Assembly (NCBI GenBank): GCA_017163975.1
Contig: JAFFSR010000227.1
Location: forward strand, 6,004,501 to 6,068,500
Source of the DNA: Anastatus disparis
Lineage: Eukaryota > Arthropoda > Insecta > Hymenoptera > Eupelmidae
DNA: 64,000 nucleotides
Reading direction: 5' to 3'
Shown here one piece after another: positions 23,069 through 33,747 of the stretch. The notes under the pieces were generated by a model that was given only the letters and a program-made list of their open reading frames with translations, searched no databases and was not told the DNA's origin. Every line of letters begins with the position of its first letter. The stretch's first letter is position 1. The position numbers were made by a program, and so were the translations under genes.

Positions 23069-24946
23069 ATGAAATCGAGTGTTAAGATCTACCTACTTTT
23101 AATATATATATTTTCTAATTTTAATACATTTACAAATTGCCTTAATAATAATTGGGTTGAACAGTTAAAGGGTCTGATGATAAATGATTTGCAAATAAAA
23201 AGAGTAACTTTGATAATTCCAGCTATTGAATCTTTATCACCTGTATATATATTAATCATACAAGAAATAATAAACGATTTTCAGTTGTTTATTATAAATC
23301 TCAATGAATTGAAAAATCAACTTGAATTTAAAAATACGACCAACATTGATGAGATGCTAGTACTTTATTCAGAAAAATCAGCTTTGAATATACTGTTTAC
23401 CAATGTTTCATGTAATACAATTATATACAATGTAGTCACTTATTTCAGATTTTTAAATAAATTTTCAACTAATGGCCCAAGACCCCATTCTTTAATTTTT
23501 TGTATTAATAATGATGATAATTATCTAGGAAGTGATATTCAAAAATTGCTTAAAATCTTATGGCGTCATAAATATTTGTATATCACTGTTATAGAAATAA
23601 TTTTGTATAAATTTATTAAAGGCATCAATTTATCACATACTATTGATACTATAGAAATCAATGTTCACCAATACAATCCATTCATAGATGAATACAAAAG
23701 GGAGAAGCTTTTAAGAAATACCAAATTATTTCCTGATAAGTTGAAAAATCTATATGGATATGGTTTGAGAGCAGGATATTACATAAATATTCCATATCTA
23801 GCGATAAGACCAAATTTTTCCGATGATAATGTTTGGAATGGCTTCTACGGTTTACATTATTTGAGAATTAAAACTATTGCTGATTGTATGAATTTTACAG
23901 TTAATGTTTCAATTCGTGATAATGATCCAAATCCAGGCTCCAATCCTAATCTTGAGTTAAGTATAACTCCTTACACTTTTCTTTATACAAGGAAGAATAG
24001 ACGTTTTTCAGCAAGTTTATTTTTTCTATATCAGTCTTCAGTTTACACGATGATTAAGCACTATGGCTATTACGAAATGAAAATTCCTTGGGATTTTGTG
24101 ATCGTAGTAGGCTTTATTGCTGGGCTAGTGGCGTGCTTTGCTGTTATAAAAAATTTATTTCCATTTAAAAGTAAATTTTTGACAACTTACAATACTATGA
24201 TGATATTATTTGGCATTTCAACTACTTCTGAACCGAAAAAAACAAAAGAAAAAATAATATTTATTTATCTGTTAAGTATAAGCATACTATTTTCTTGTGA
24301 CTTTTTAAATTTTTTGTTGGATGTATCTTTTAGTCAAATGCAATTTCGAGATTTTAAAAACTTGTCAGACGTTATTGATTCAGGTATTAAAATAACCACG
24401 ATACAGTCTACAAAAAAATTTATATCATCCGCTGGATTCGAAATATTAAATGCAACCACCGTTATATTACCTAATCGTACACCACTTATAAGCGCTTTGC
24501 TTTCTGATGAAATTAACTTGATGCTTTTAGATGAAAAACAAGCGATTACTTATAAACGTGTTTTTTCGGATCCTTGTAATGGATGGATTATAAGCTTATT
24601 AGATGATCATATAAATTTAGGTAGGAGTGGTTTGATGTTCTCCAGATTTTCACCATTTGTTTGGTATGTTGATAAAATATTGTTCCGAATTTTCGAATCT
24701 GGTTTGGAAGACATCTGGTATATCAGAGGCTTAAGAAAATTCGATCATTACGAACCTAATATAACAGCAGTTGCATCACCAAAATATTTCGAACGCGTCC
24801 CAGAGCGACCAATTACTTTTCGAGCAATGGAACAAACATTTAATCAAGTATTTTTTTATTTTTTTGTTTCAGGATGTTTAATATCATTACTTTGTTTTGT
24901 AATCGAACTACTTTTAAGACACTCAGTATTTCATGGCAAAAAGTAG
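23069..24946 (+). CDS. Divergent ionotropic receptor C (IR), intronless
   Basis: 625-aa IR, the closest paralogue of the gene at 14945; long stretches such as ESLSPVY, KSALNILFTNVSCNTI, LWRHKYLYITVIEIIL and the whole M2 to early S2 segment are the same or nearly so. Signal peptide at 1-24, S1 lobe, M1 (IPWDFVIVVGFIAGLVACFA), TSEPKKTKEKI pore-side motif, M2, S2 lobe (KNLSDVIDSGIKI), M3 (NQVFFYFFVSGCLISLLCFV) and a short basic tail. Complete frame, single exon. The high similarity of coding and leader sequence to gene A points to a recent duplication or gene conversion. Role inferred from the family: chemosensory cation channel subunit; ligand unknown. Confidence 0.87.
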   Translation: MKSSVKIYLLLIYIFSNFNTFTNCLNNNWVEQLKGLMINDLQIKRVTLIIPAIESLSPVYILIIQEIINDFQLFIINLNELKNQLEFKNTTNIDEMLVLYSEKSALNILFTNVSCNTIIYNVVTYFRFLNKFSTNGPRPHSLIFCINNDDNYLGSDIQKLLKILWRHKYLYITVIEIILYKFIKGINLSHTIDTIEINVHQYNPFIDEYKREKLLRNTKLFPDKLKNLYGYGLRAGYYINIPYLAIRPNFSDDNVWNGFYGLHYLRIKTIADCMNFTVNVSIRDNDPNPGSNPNLELSITPYTFLYTRKNRRFSASLFFLYQSSVYTMIKHYGYYEMKIPWDFVIVVGFIAGLVACFAVIKNLFPFKSKFLTTYNTMMILFGISTTSEPKKTKEKIIFIYLLSISILFSCDFLNFLLDVSFSQMQFRDFKNLSDVIDSGIKITTIQSTKKFISSAGFEILNATTVILPNRTPLISALLSDEINLMLLDEKQAITYKRVFSDPCNGWIISLLDDHINLGRSGLMFSRFSPFVWYVDKILFRIFESGLEDIWYIRGLRKFDHYEPNITAVASPKYFERVPERPITFRAMEQTFNQVFFYFFVSGCLISLLCFVIELLLRHSVFHGKK

Positions 24947-25547
24947 ATAAAAATTAAAGCGAACTATATTTTTTTCAAATACTTTGAATAAAATAACTAA
25001 TTTTTTCGAGCTATTCTATTTTTAATTATATTCTAGTTTTTTGAATTTTTTTTTCAAAATATTTGATAATCTGAAAATTTTCCGTCGTTTAAATTATTGT
25101 ATTCATTGATGTGAATCATTAATATTACTCAAAGTGCTATAAAAAAGGTGAATGTTAATGATAACCATCTAGCAATTATGATCATTTGTTAAATTGAGAC
25201 ATGAACAAAGGCTTTAAATCGTTTTGAACGGAACATGATATGAAATTTCCAGAAGACTACAATGAATTTTTATAAATAATTTACCATTGTTTGAAAAAAG
25301 ATGTGTATTTAGAACTGTCTGCTAAAATATTAATTTATAAAAAAATATAATATGACAAATAGATTTTCTGTAAATGTTTCTTGTAAAAGCCTTAGAATCG
25401 TTGTGAAACGGAGCAGCGTCCTACAGAAATACTACTTTTATTTTGAATATCGTAATTTTATATAAATACGTCGTTGCATTTTATATAAAAAGAAAAATAG
25501 GTCTAAAGTGAAGCCTTTGAATGTTTTATTGGCATGGCTCTATATTT
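24947..25547. other. Intergenic spacer / upstream block of IR gene D
   Basis: No gene. From about 25190 on it is the diverged IR upstream block again (GGCATGGCTCTATATTTGAT at 25531-25550). Confidence 0.55.
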
Positions 25548-25980
25548 GATCTAATAATCTGGTTGGTTCAAGAGTCATTTTCGACGTGAGAATCGGTAAT
25601 ATATTATGGCAATCATAGAGTCACAAATTTATAGCCGTGCTACAGCATATTCATTAGTTACTTAAAATTAAAATTAAGGTTCTTATGACAAAAGTGAAGT
25701 AGTTTTAACAAAAAAAAGATCAAAGTCAATCTAATCATGAATGTGAACATTAAAAACTAAATATTTTTAATCCACATATTTTCGATGCAATAATTTGGTT
25801 GGTTTAAGTGTCATATTCAGTGTGAGAATTGGTAATGTATTAAGACAGCCACAGATTTATAAATTATCTATAACAAAAGTGAAGTAGATGTAATAAAAAA
25901 AAAGACAAAAGTAAATCAAATCATGAATGTGAATATTAAGAACTACATATTTTTAATGCACATATTTTCTAGTTTTTATA
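25548..25980 (+). repeat. Tandem duplication of the IR gene D promoter and start codon
   Basis: Unit 1 (25548-25783) and unit 2 (from 25784) share the proximal upstream region, leader and first codons. The decoy ATG at 25737 reads seven codons and then TAA at 25758-25760, where the true gene has TAC. The true ATG is 186 bp further at 25923. Unit 2 lacks about 50 bp of unit 1, including the AGTTACTTAAAAT motif conserved before the other IR genes. The decoy could act as an upstream ORF if transcription starts before 25737. Confidence 0.8.
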
Positions 25981-27809
25981 AATTTACTAATTCTAATAAA
26001 AATAATTGGATTGAACAAATAAGTGATCTTGTAACAAATGACTTGCAAACAAAACAAATTACTTTGATGATTTCATCTATGAAATCATTGCCACCTGAAT
26101 ATATAATATTTCTACAAGAGATTATAAATAATTTTCAATCATTTATTCTAAATTCAAACAAATTAAAAAATCAACTTAATTTTAAAAATGTGGCAAAAAA
26201 TGAAGAGATGTTAGTACTTCATTCAGAAAAAACAGCGTTAAATATATTGTTTACTGATGTTTTATGTAATACTGTTGAATTATTAAGCAATTTAAACAAT
26301 TATTTCAAATATTTAAATAAATTTTCAACTAATGGTCCAAGACCTCATTCTTTAATTTTTTGTATAAATAATAATAATCGAAAAATTGGCATAAAAAAGT
26401 TCTTTAGAACTTTGTGGCGTTATAAGTTCTTGTACGTTACGGTTATAGAAATAATTTTCACGAAGTCTAGTAAAAAATTAAACTTATTGCACACCATTGA
26501 TTTTACAGAAGTTAAGATGCATCAATACAATCCATTCCTGGATGAATATAAAAAACAAAAACTTTCTGAAAATAGCAAATTATTTCCTGATAAGTTGAAA
26601 AACTTGTACGGATATGTTCTAAGAGCAGGATATCACAAACACTATCGAAATTTAGCGATAAAACCTAATTTTACTGGTGATAATATTTGGAATGGTTTAT
26701 ATGGTTTGGATTATTCGCGAGTTAAGACTATTGCTGATCATATGAATTTCACAATTAAAATTTCATCTAATGATGAGAATTCAGATCCAATTTTCAACTC
26801 TGATCTTGATTTCAATGTAACTCCTTACCCTACGTTTTATTCAAGGAGAAGAAAAAATTTTTCAGCCAATTTATTTTTCTCACGTCCATCTTTAATTTAC
26901 GTTATGATTAAGCAGTATGGCTATTACGAAATGAAAATTCCTTGGGATTTTATAATTATAGTAAGCTTTATTGCTGGACTAGCGACGTTCTTTGCTGTTA
27001 TACTATATTTACTTGGATATGAAAGTAAATTTTTGGTAACTTATAATATTATAATGATATTATTCGGGATTTCAACTACTTCTGAACCAAAATCAATAAA
27101 AGAAAAAATTATATTTATTTATCTTTTAAGTATTAGTATAATATTTTCTTGTGAAGTTTTCGATTTCTTATTTGATGTGTCGTTTGCTCAAATGCAATTT
27201 CAAGAACTTAAAACCTTATCAGATGTTATCGATTCTCGCTTTAGAATAACTACGATAGAGCAGTCGATAAAATTTTTACGATTCACTGGTTTTGAAGTAT
27301 TTTTCAATGCAACTACTGTTACAGTACCTGATGATACAGCGCTTATAAGCGCAATGCTATCTGACAAAATTAATTTGATGTTTTTAGATGATAAAAAAGC
27401 AATAGTCTATAAACGTACATTCTCAGATAGCAGTAATGGATGGATCATGACCTTGTTGGAGGATCATATATATATTGGCAGGAACAGTTTGCTGTTCTCC
27501 AGATTTTCACCATATGTTTGGTATATTGATAAAATAATGTACCGAATTTTTGAATCTGGTTTGGAAGACATTTGGTACATCTGGAATTCAAGAAAATTTG
27601 ATCATTACGAACCTAATAACTCAACAGCAGCATCATCAAAATATTTCGAGCGCATTTGGCAACAATCAATTTGTTTTCAAGCAGTGGAACAATCTTTCAA
27701 TAATGTATTTTTTTATTTTTTTGTTTTAGGGTGTTTGGTAGCATTTCTTTTTTTTACGATTGAATTACTTTTAAGTCACGTAATGTTTCGTTTCAATAAA
27801 AATAAATAA
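25923..27809 (+). CDS. Divergent ionotropic receptor D (IR), intronless
   Basis: 628-aa IR, more diverged than A and C. It has a signal peptide (FLMHIFSSFYKFTNS), an extracellular region, an S1 lobe (KLFPDKLKNLYGYVLRAGYH; DNIWNGLYGLDYSRVKTIAD), M1 (IPWDFIIIVSFIAGLATFFA), a pore-side TSEPKSIKEKI motif, M2 (IIFIYLLSISIIFSCEVFDF), an S2 lobe (KTLSDVIDSRFRI; SSNGWIMTLLEDH), M3 (NNVFFYFFVLGCLVAFLFFT) and a basic tail. The start is set by homology with the other copies; the ATG at 25737 is a duplicated decoy that stops after seven codons. S2 has Arg (SRF) where the paralogues have Gly-Ile, a change near the ligand cleft. Frame intact, presumably functional. Confidence 0.87.
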   Translation: MNVNIKNYIFLMHIFSSFYKFTNSNKNNWIEQISDLVTNDLQTKQITLMISSMKSLPPEYIIFLQEIINNFQSFILNSNKLKNQLNFKNVAKNEEMLVLHSEKTALNILFTDVLCNTVELLSNLNNYFKYLNKFSTNGPRPHSLIFCINNNNRKIGIKKFFRTLWRYKFLYVTVIEIIFTKSSKKLNLLHTIDFTEVKMHQYNPFLDEYKKQKLSENSKLFPDKLKNLYGYVLRAGYHKHYRNLAIKPNFTGDNIWNGLYGLDYSRVKTIADHMNFTIKISSNDENSDPIFNSDLDFNVTPYPTFYSRRRKNFSANLFFSRPSLIYVMIKQYGYYEMKIPWDFIIIVSFIAGLATFFAVILYLLGYESKFLVTYNIIMILFGISTTSEPKSIKEKIIFIYLLSISIIFSCEVFDFLFDVSFAQMQFQELKTLSDVIDSRFRITTIEQSIKFLRFTGFEVFFNATTVTVPDDTALISAMLSDKINLMFLDDKKAIVYKRTFSDSSNGWIMTLLEDHIYIGRNSLLFSRFSPYVWYIDKIMYRIFESGLEDIWYIWNSRKFDHYEPNNSTAASSKYFERIWQQSICFQAVEQSFNNVFFYFFVLGCLVAFLFFTIELLLSHVMFRFNKNK

Positions 27810-27964
27810 ATAATAGAATTACAGTATTTTTATTAGTTTGTTCTTCAAAACTAATTGAATTTAATGTCACATCATAAAATAATCAATTTTTCGCCAAATT
27901 ATGAATCTTTTAAGCTTTACTCATCACTTTTTTAGTTTTGGTTAGATTCGATGATATAATTATA

Positions 27965-28814
27965 AAAGGAATGTTATCAACTGGTATACATAAACTTATA
28001 TTGTATTGTGTGTAGTCATAAAAATTCCTTCTATAACAGAATTAATAAAAATTCATGATACTTGAGCTGTAAATTAAATAATAGTCATTAATTTACAAGT
28101 TCTATGTACGAGTCAAATAATAGCCATCAATACTACAAGTCTCATCTATGCTTTGTGAAAGAGTAGTTATATATAGGAATGTGTGATCTTTCTTTCCTTA
28201 TTCTACATAAGCGATTTTTATGCACAATTGATGAATTCGAATTTCATTCTCGATGAGTTAGCATTTGAAACTTTTGAAGATTTTGACAATTTTGGTTTGA
28301 CACCACTAGTTAAATCAAGATTTTTTAACCAGACTTTCGATGCCGGTAATGAAGATGGAACAATATTGAAAAGTCTTAAACAAAAAGCTCGAATCTGGTC
28401 TACACAGTTAATTTGACTAGAAGCACCTTTTGTATTTTATCAGAACAAATAGCAGCAATGATGGTAATAAAATATCGAAGTCGAGATGGTAACAAATTTT
28501 TTCTTATCTGGAAATCACATGGATTTGTACCAGGTTCGCCTTGCTCAAATAAATTTGATAAAATTTTTATAAGAATACAAGAAGTAGAAATTTTCGATGA
28601 ATGGGAACGTTTGAAGCTACTTGAACGAGACGCTGAAGAAGATTACAATGACGGTATTAATAATCAAACGGAACATATGATACAATTGTTGCTTACATTC
28701 TTTCGGTTACACATATTTTCATTTTTAGTATTTCTTGGCGAATCGATAGTTTATCGTATAAAATGGAAGAACAAAAACTATTTTCGTGTATTTGTTAATA
28801 AATTTAGGAAATAA
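27965..28814 (+). pseudogene. IR pseudogene lacking exon 1 (relative of the gene at 35492)
   Basis: Diverged copy of the intron-containing IR at 35492-37540. Positions 27965-28025 match the promoter of that gene (35318-35397) and about 28070-28160 match its intron end and exon 2 start; the 1.1-kb first exon between them is gone. Exon 2 is recognisable in two frames: 28183-28416 (DELAFETFEDFDNFGLTPLV; FNQTFDAGNEDG) and 28413-28814 (FVPGSPCSNKFDK; LTFFRLHIFSFLVFLGES as M3; a basic tail). A loss of 19 nt near 28412 shifts the frame. No signal peptide, S1 or M1 remains, so it cannot make a channel. Confidence 0.8.
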
Positions 28815-29493
28815 TTTGAAAAATTGTTAAAAGTGATGATTTATAATGATGAATAAAATATTGATGTGTTGATGTACAAATATTTATTATTTTATAATAC
28901 CAATTCCTTTAGTAAAAAGAAAAGTACATGAGATATGGTGAGCATAAATACTAAAGTAATTTAAATTTATTAATGTTTATTAATGAAAGTTTTCATTAAA
29001 ATTGCGTATAAGATATATTTTTCTAACAATCTAGTATTAACATTTGGACCTTTTAATTATCGATAAGATATAGAAAAGCAAATTGTATTTTTTTTGTCCA
29101 GAGCTCTAATAAAGAATTATTTTTATCTATTATCTCTGGAAAATAGATGAAAAAGGGGATTCTAACTGCCCAAATTTATTTATTTATTATTATTTTTGTA
29201 TTTCATTTTTGTTGTTATTGATTTGATTGTAAGACTGATAAAAGTATTCTTAAGTTTCTGTATAAAATATTCTTTTTCCATGTATATGAAATAGATTTAA
29301 GAATTTTAACATATAAATAAATTGTGTTGAATTTTTAATTATAAATAAATTTATAGTAAATAAGAACAAAAATAAAAAATATTAATTTAGTTAATTTTAT
29401 AAAATGATGAATATAAGAGACTGTTCTTTGAGTGCAATTTTGAAATTCTCCAATAAAAACGAGAGAACCAATGGAATCGTACAATAAGTTTAT
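28815..29493. other. Gene-free AT-rich sequence
   Basis: Nothing recognisable beyond AT-rich DNA between the IR pseudogene and the TE nest. Confidence 0.5.
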
Positions 29494-29824
29494 CTACACA
29501 GTAAAAAATTTTGTGTAATTCGTCAAATTTTTTTTTGTACAACAATTTTTGTGTTAAAATTTTACAAACATGTTTGTAAAATCAACATAAAAATTTGTGT
29601 AATTTAAAAATTTCTGTGTACTTTTAAAATGAACACAAAAATTTTTGTAGAATTAACACACGGAGTTTGTTATTTTTACAAACATGTGTGTACATAGTTA
29701 TTCAAATAATCTCATACTTTTAATAATTATATATTAGCATTATTATTATTATTATATGCAATACAAATGCCATAAATACAAGGTAAATTTTAGTTTGTAA
29801 ATATTAATTTCTGCTAATCAGGAG

Positions 29825-30478
29825 AGCATCAGACCTCCAGATCACGGATTTTGCTCTAACTTTGAGATGAGTTCTCAGATGACAAAATATAGAAAAAACC
29901 AAAGTTGTAGACCCCAAAGCTCAATATTTCCCTAGTTGCAGGCAATCAAAGTAAATCACTAAAAAAGTTACTAGATTTTCAAGCGCTTATAGTTCTTTAA
30001 CATTAACAGCTAGAAGCTTAAAACTATTTTTAAACGAAAGCTGAACTCAAATCCATTCGAAATAGCATCTATAGCATATCTAAATATTATTTTTTCCCAA
30101 AGTTACAGCGTTATAAAAACTTGACCTAAATTCCCTTTTAAAAACGTTAATTAATAATAAAAGCTAAAATGTAGTATAAATTTCATAACACTGTAGTTAC
30201 AAGAAAAAATAATATTTTGATATGCTATAAATGCTATTTCAAAAAGATTTGAGCTCAGCTTTCATTTAAAACTAAGCTGAAATTTAAGATTCTAAAAAAT
30301 TATAAGCGTTTGAAAATTTAGTAACTTTTTTAGTGATTTTCTTTGATTGCCTGCAACTAGGGAAATATTGAGCTTTGGAGTCCACAACTCTGATTTTTTC
30401 CATATTTTAACGTATGAAAACTGATCTACAATTAAGAGCAAAATCCATGGTCTAGAGCTCTGATAGCAAAGAAGATAG
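29825..30478. mobile_element. Foldback element with ~300-bp arms, nested
   Basis: The left arm (GGATTTTGCTCTAACTTTGA .. TTTCCCTAGTTGCAGGCAAT) recurs inverted in the right arm (ATTGCCTGCAACTAGGGAAA .. AAGAGCAAAATCC). The arms differ by substitutions and small indels. No coding capacity. Confidence 0.75.
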
Positions 30479-30573
30479 ACGCTTATAGAAGGATTCTTCT
30501 GGGTTACATTTTTTGTCCGAAAGCCTGGGTAACACTTTAACATTTTTTGTATATCCATACATATGAAAAATGT

Positions 30574-30574
30574 G

Positions 30575-30612
<38 letters not shown>
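30574..30612. repeat. (TA)n microsatellite
   Basis: Uninterrupted TA dinucleotide run. Confidence 0.95.
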
Positions 30613-30615
<3 letters not shown>

Positions 30616-30696
30616 TATAAAAATACGTGGGATTTGGTGGCGCCCCCAAGTAACTAGGTAACAGAACTAACTCATTTTTGGAAAAATTTTTTTTTT

Positions 30697-30895
30697 TTTC
30701 TTTTTTAACGTCGCTATATTTATGCTATTTGTGATGCTAATCAGCAACAGAGCTCGTAAGTGTGTTTGTGAATAAAGCACATGTAACGTACAGTGGTGCT
30801 TCTATCAATCGCCTGCCGAGAGCAGGATTCGAACTCAGAACTCCGAGATTACAAATCCAACGCTCTACCGACTGAACCACTAACCGGCTCTATTT
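30697..30895 (-). repeat. tRNA-derived SINE (minus strand)
   Basis: Reverse complement of the family seen at 8316. B box (GAGTTCGAATCC) near 30827-30838, A box near 30870-30885, body with ACATGTAACGTACAGTGG, and a T-run (the poly-A tail on the minus strand) at the left end. Confidence 0.85.
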
Positions 30896-31387
30896 CTATG
30901 CTTATACGATATACTCATATTAAAAAATGATCGGCTTTTTTCGTAATCATTCGTTTACGTTCGCCTTTAAACGACAATGTAATACTGTCAAACGAGTTTA
31001 GTTTGTTTATGATTTTATTGATCCACTCCAACATCCATCATTTTATCCTTTTTCTTATATTTCTTTATCTCTCTGTTTTTTTAAATATATTAGCAATAAG
31101 AAATACGAAAAAGTCATTATTTAATATCTAATCATCATTTTAATCATTATATTTTAACACAAATAAATTTGTAGAATTTACAAATTTTATTATTCAAAAT
31201 TTTGTATTATTCATGAATTTTTATGTTAAAATTTTAACTTCGAAAATTACACAAAAAAAATTTGTAAATTTTAACACAAAAAAATTTGTGTTTCATCTGA
31301 AACACTTATGTGTGTTAAAATTACAAATTTTTTTCCACTGTGTAACTTTAAAATGATAGTAAAAAAGTGTCAAAGAATATATCGTCC

Positions 31388-31411
31388 TACATACATACAT
31401 ACATACATACA

Positions 31412-31441
<30 letters not shown>
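31388..31441. repeat. (CATA)n microsatellite
   Basis: About 13 repeats of CATA. Confidence 0.95.
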
Positions 31442-31442
<1 letters not shown>

Positions 31443-32068
31443 TGATTGTTGAATAGCCTTCAAGACAACATGAAATAATATTTTCAATAACAATTTTTTC
31501 AATAATTATTTTTTGTAGAAAGAAATTATTGTGTTTTTAGAATACCCTACTTGTTTAAATATTAATTTGTATGAACAAAAAATGATGAATCACTTTAAAT
31601 CGTTTTTAGAGCAACATAAAATGACATTTTCAAGAAACTGCAATGAATTTTTAAGTAAGTTACTTTTTACCGTTTCGTTGTTTAAAAAGAAGACATGCAT
31701 TAAAAACTGTCTTTTGAAATATTAATTTTAAAAAAAGGTGACATGAAAAATAATATTTCTGTACACTACTCTTGCAAAAGCCATAGATCAGTTGTAAAAT
31801 GGATTTACTATCTGCAAAATTATGATATTAATTTTAAATGTCATAAAAATTGTATTAAATCAAAGTGAAGCCTCTAAACGTTTTGATTGGCATGGTTCTG
31901 TACGATGCAATTGTCTTATTGGTCGTAATGTATTATAATGGTCACAAATCATTAAACATATATGCAGGGATCATGTTGCATATTCTTTAGTTACTTAAAG
32001 TTGACATCAAGACTTCATAATAAACGTGAATTAAATCTAAAACAAAAAGGACCAAAGTAAATTAAATC
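31442..32068 (+). promoter_or_regulatory. Conserved upstream block of the IR pseudogene E
   Basis: Diverged copy of the IR upstream block, with GGCATGGTTCTGTACGATGC and TTAGTTACTTAAAGTT before the ATG at 32069. Confidence 0.4.
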
Positions 32069-32692
32069 ATGAAATTAAATATTAAAACTTGCGTACTTTT
32101 CATATATGCATTTTCTAGTTTTTATAAATTCATAAATTCCAATAAAAATAATTGGATTAAACAAGTTAGTAATCTCATGATAAACGATTTGCAAATAACA
32201 ATAGTTACTTTAATGATTCAGTCTATCGAATCATTGACACCTTTATATATATATATATATATATATATTAATTGTACAAGAAACCATGACAAATTTTTAG
32301 TCGTTTATTATCAATTCAAATCAGTTAACAATCTACTTAAGTCTAAAAAGTCATCAAACATCAAGGAGATGATAATACTCCATTCAGAAGAAACTGCCTT
32401 ACTGTTTGCTGATGTTACATGCAATACGGATGAAATACTAAAGAAAGCATTCTATTATTTAAAATACATAAATAAATTTTTGACTAATGGTCCAAGGCCT
32501 TTTTCTTTAATTTTTCGTATAAATAATTATCATAATCAAGAAAGCAACATTAAAAATTTCTTTGAAATTTTGTGGTGTCATAAATACTTATACATCACTG
32601 TCATAGAAATAATTTTAAATAATGCTAGAGAAAAATTTAATTTATCTTATATTATCGATTTTACAAAATTTAGAGTACACCAATACAATCCA
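32069..32692 (+). pseudogene. IR pseudogene E, truncated by repeats
   Basis: N-terminal third of an IR of the A-D type: signal peptide, NNWIKQVSNLMINDLQI, NKFLTNGPRPFSLIF, KYLYITVIEIIL. At 32245-32269 a TATATA microsatellite has expanded inside the coding region and pushed the frame off (YIYIYIYIN replaces VYTLIVQEIIN). In the ancestral frame a TAG follows, and the frame returns near 32330. After VHQYNP at 32692, where paralogues continue FIDEYK, unrelated repeat DNA begins; S1, all membrane segments and S2 are missing. An IR-like 3' flank reappears at 34945-35035. Confidence 0.85.
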
Positions 32693-33059
32693 ACAAAAAG
32701 TTTTTCTCGCACTCAGAGCGCAAAATACTATTTTGACCAGCTGTTGTGAGGGAGCAAAATACCTCTTTGCCTCCCTACGGAGCAAAATGAATTCGAACTT
32801 TTAACAGGCTTGATAATGTAACCCGATATGTTTATACGCTAGCCAGTATGTGTAACTCGATACTGTGACCCGTTATCTGTATAGCCAGTCAAATATTTTA
32901 CTTTGGATTGTGAATTCTGCGAATTGCAAAATTCTCCAAATTGCAAGGGGTAGAAAAATTTCTTGGAAAAATTCGAATAAACTAATAACTGTTTTCAAAC
33001 TATTTAGTTTTTTTTAGTATCATTAATTTAATAGTTATATTGCTCATCACATCAGAGAC

Positions 33060-33110
<51 letters not shown>
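32693..33110. other. Repeat-derived sequence and (TA)n tract
   Basis: Sequence inserted after the IR remnant. It contains GAGGGAGCAAAATACCTCTT, related to the hairpin at 34827-34943, and ends in a TA microsatellite (about 33063-33110). No gene. Confidence 0.5.
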
Positions 33111-33113
<3 letters not shown>

Positions 33114-33681
33114 GTCCTCGTAGGCCGTATTCGTGTCAGTATGTAAAGAGCATGCTAAATTTGTATTGGCATCCCATATGTCTCAGACGCGCTCCACGAC
33201 TTATTGCAAGAATTATATGTCTTCCTGAGACATATTGAGACTCAATATGTCTCAGGAGAAATCAATATGGCATCACCGATCCTACTATGTTTCGTTCAAT
33301 ATGTCAAAGAGCAATCATATTGAACGTAGGTTAGTGAAAAAAAAATGACTCGCGCTTCGACAGCAGCTATACTCATTACAAAATGTCAATCTAAGAAACA
33401 AAAGAAAAAATCAATAGAACTAAAATTTAATTTTAAAAGTATTGAAAAAAAGATTAATATTTTCAACTAATAAGTTATATTTTCTCATACGGCCTACTTC
33501 GGACATAAAATCATCTATGTCCTTTGGCCGTTTATTCAGGTAGAATCTGAATCTCGAACAATGTTTGCCGCTTGAGCAGAAATCTACCTCGGGCGCTTCG
33601 CGCGCCCTCGGCAATTTCAGCTCAAGCGACAAACATTGTCCTCGATTCATATTCCACCTGAATACGGCCAAAGGACATATA

Positions 33682-33747
<66 letters not shown>

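Larger units (their letters stand above)
29494..31345. mobile_element. Inverted-repeat DNA element carrying nested insertions (TE nest)
   Basis: The left end reads ACACAGTAAAAAATTTTGTG at 29496 and the right end TTTTTTTCCACTGTGTAA near 31345, which are inverted. Subterminal DNA on both sides is rich in AAATTTGTGT/ACACAAATTT repeats. Inside lie a foldback element (29825-30478), a (TA)n tract (30574-30612) and a minus-strand SINE (30697-30895). No transposase frame, so non-autonomous. Confidence 0.55.

Noticed and set aside
31380..31445. CRISPR-like regular array
   Set aside because: A plain tetranucleotide microsatellite with no spacers.
31293..31502. Minus-strand 69-codon frame with VCMYVCMY repeats
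   Set aside because: Direct translation of the CATA microsatellite.
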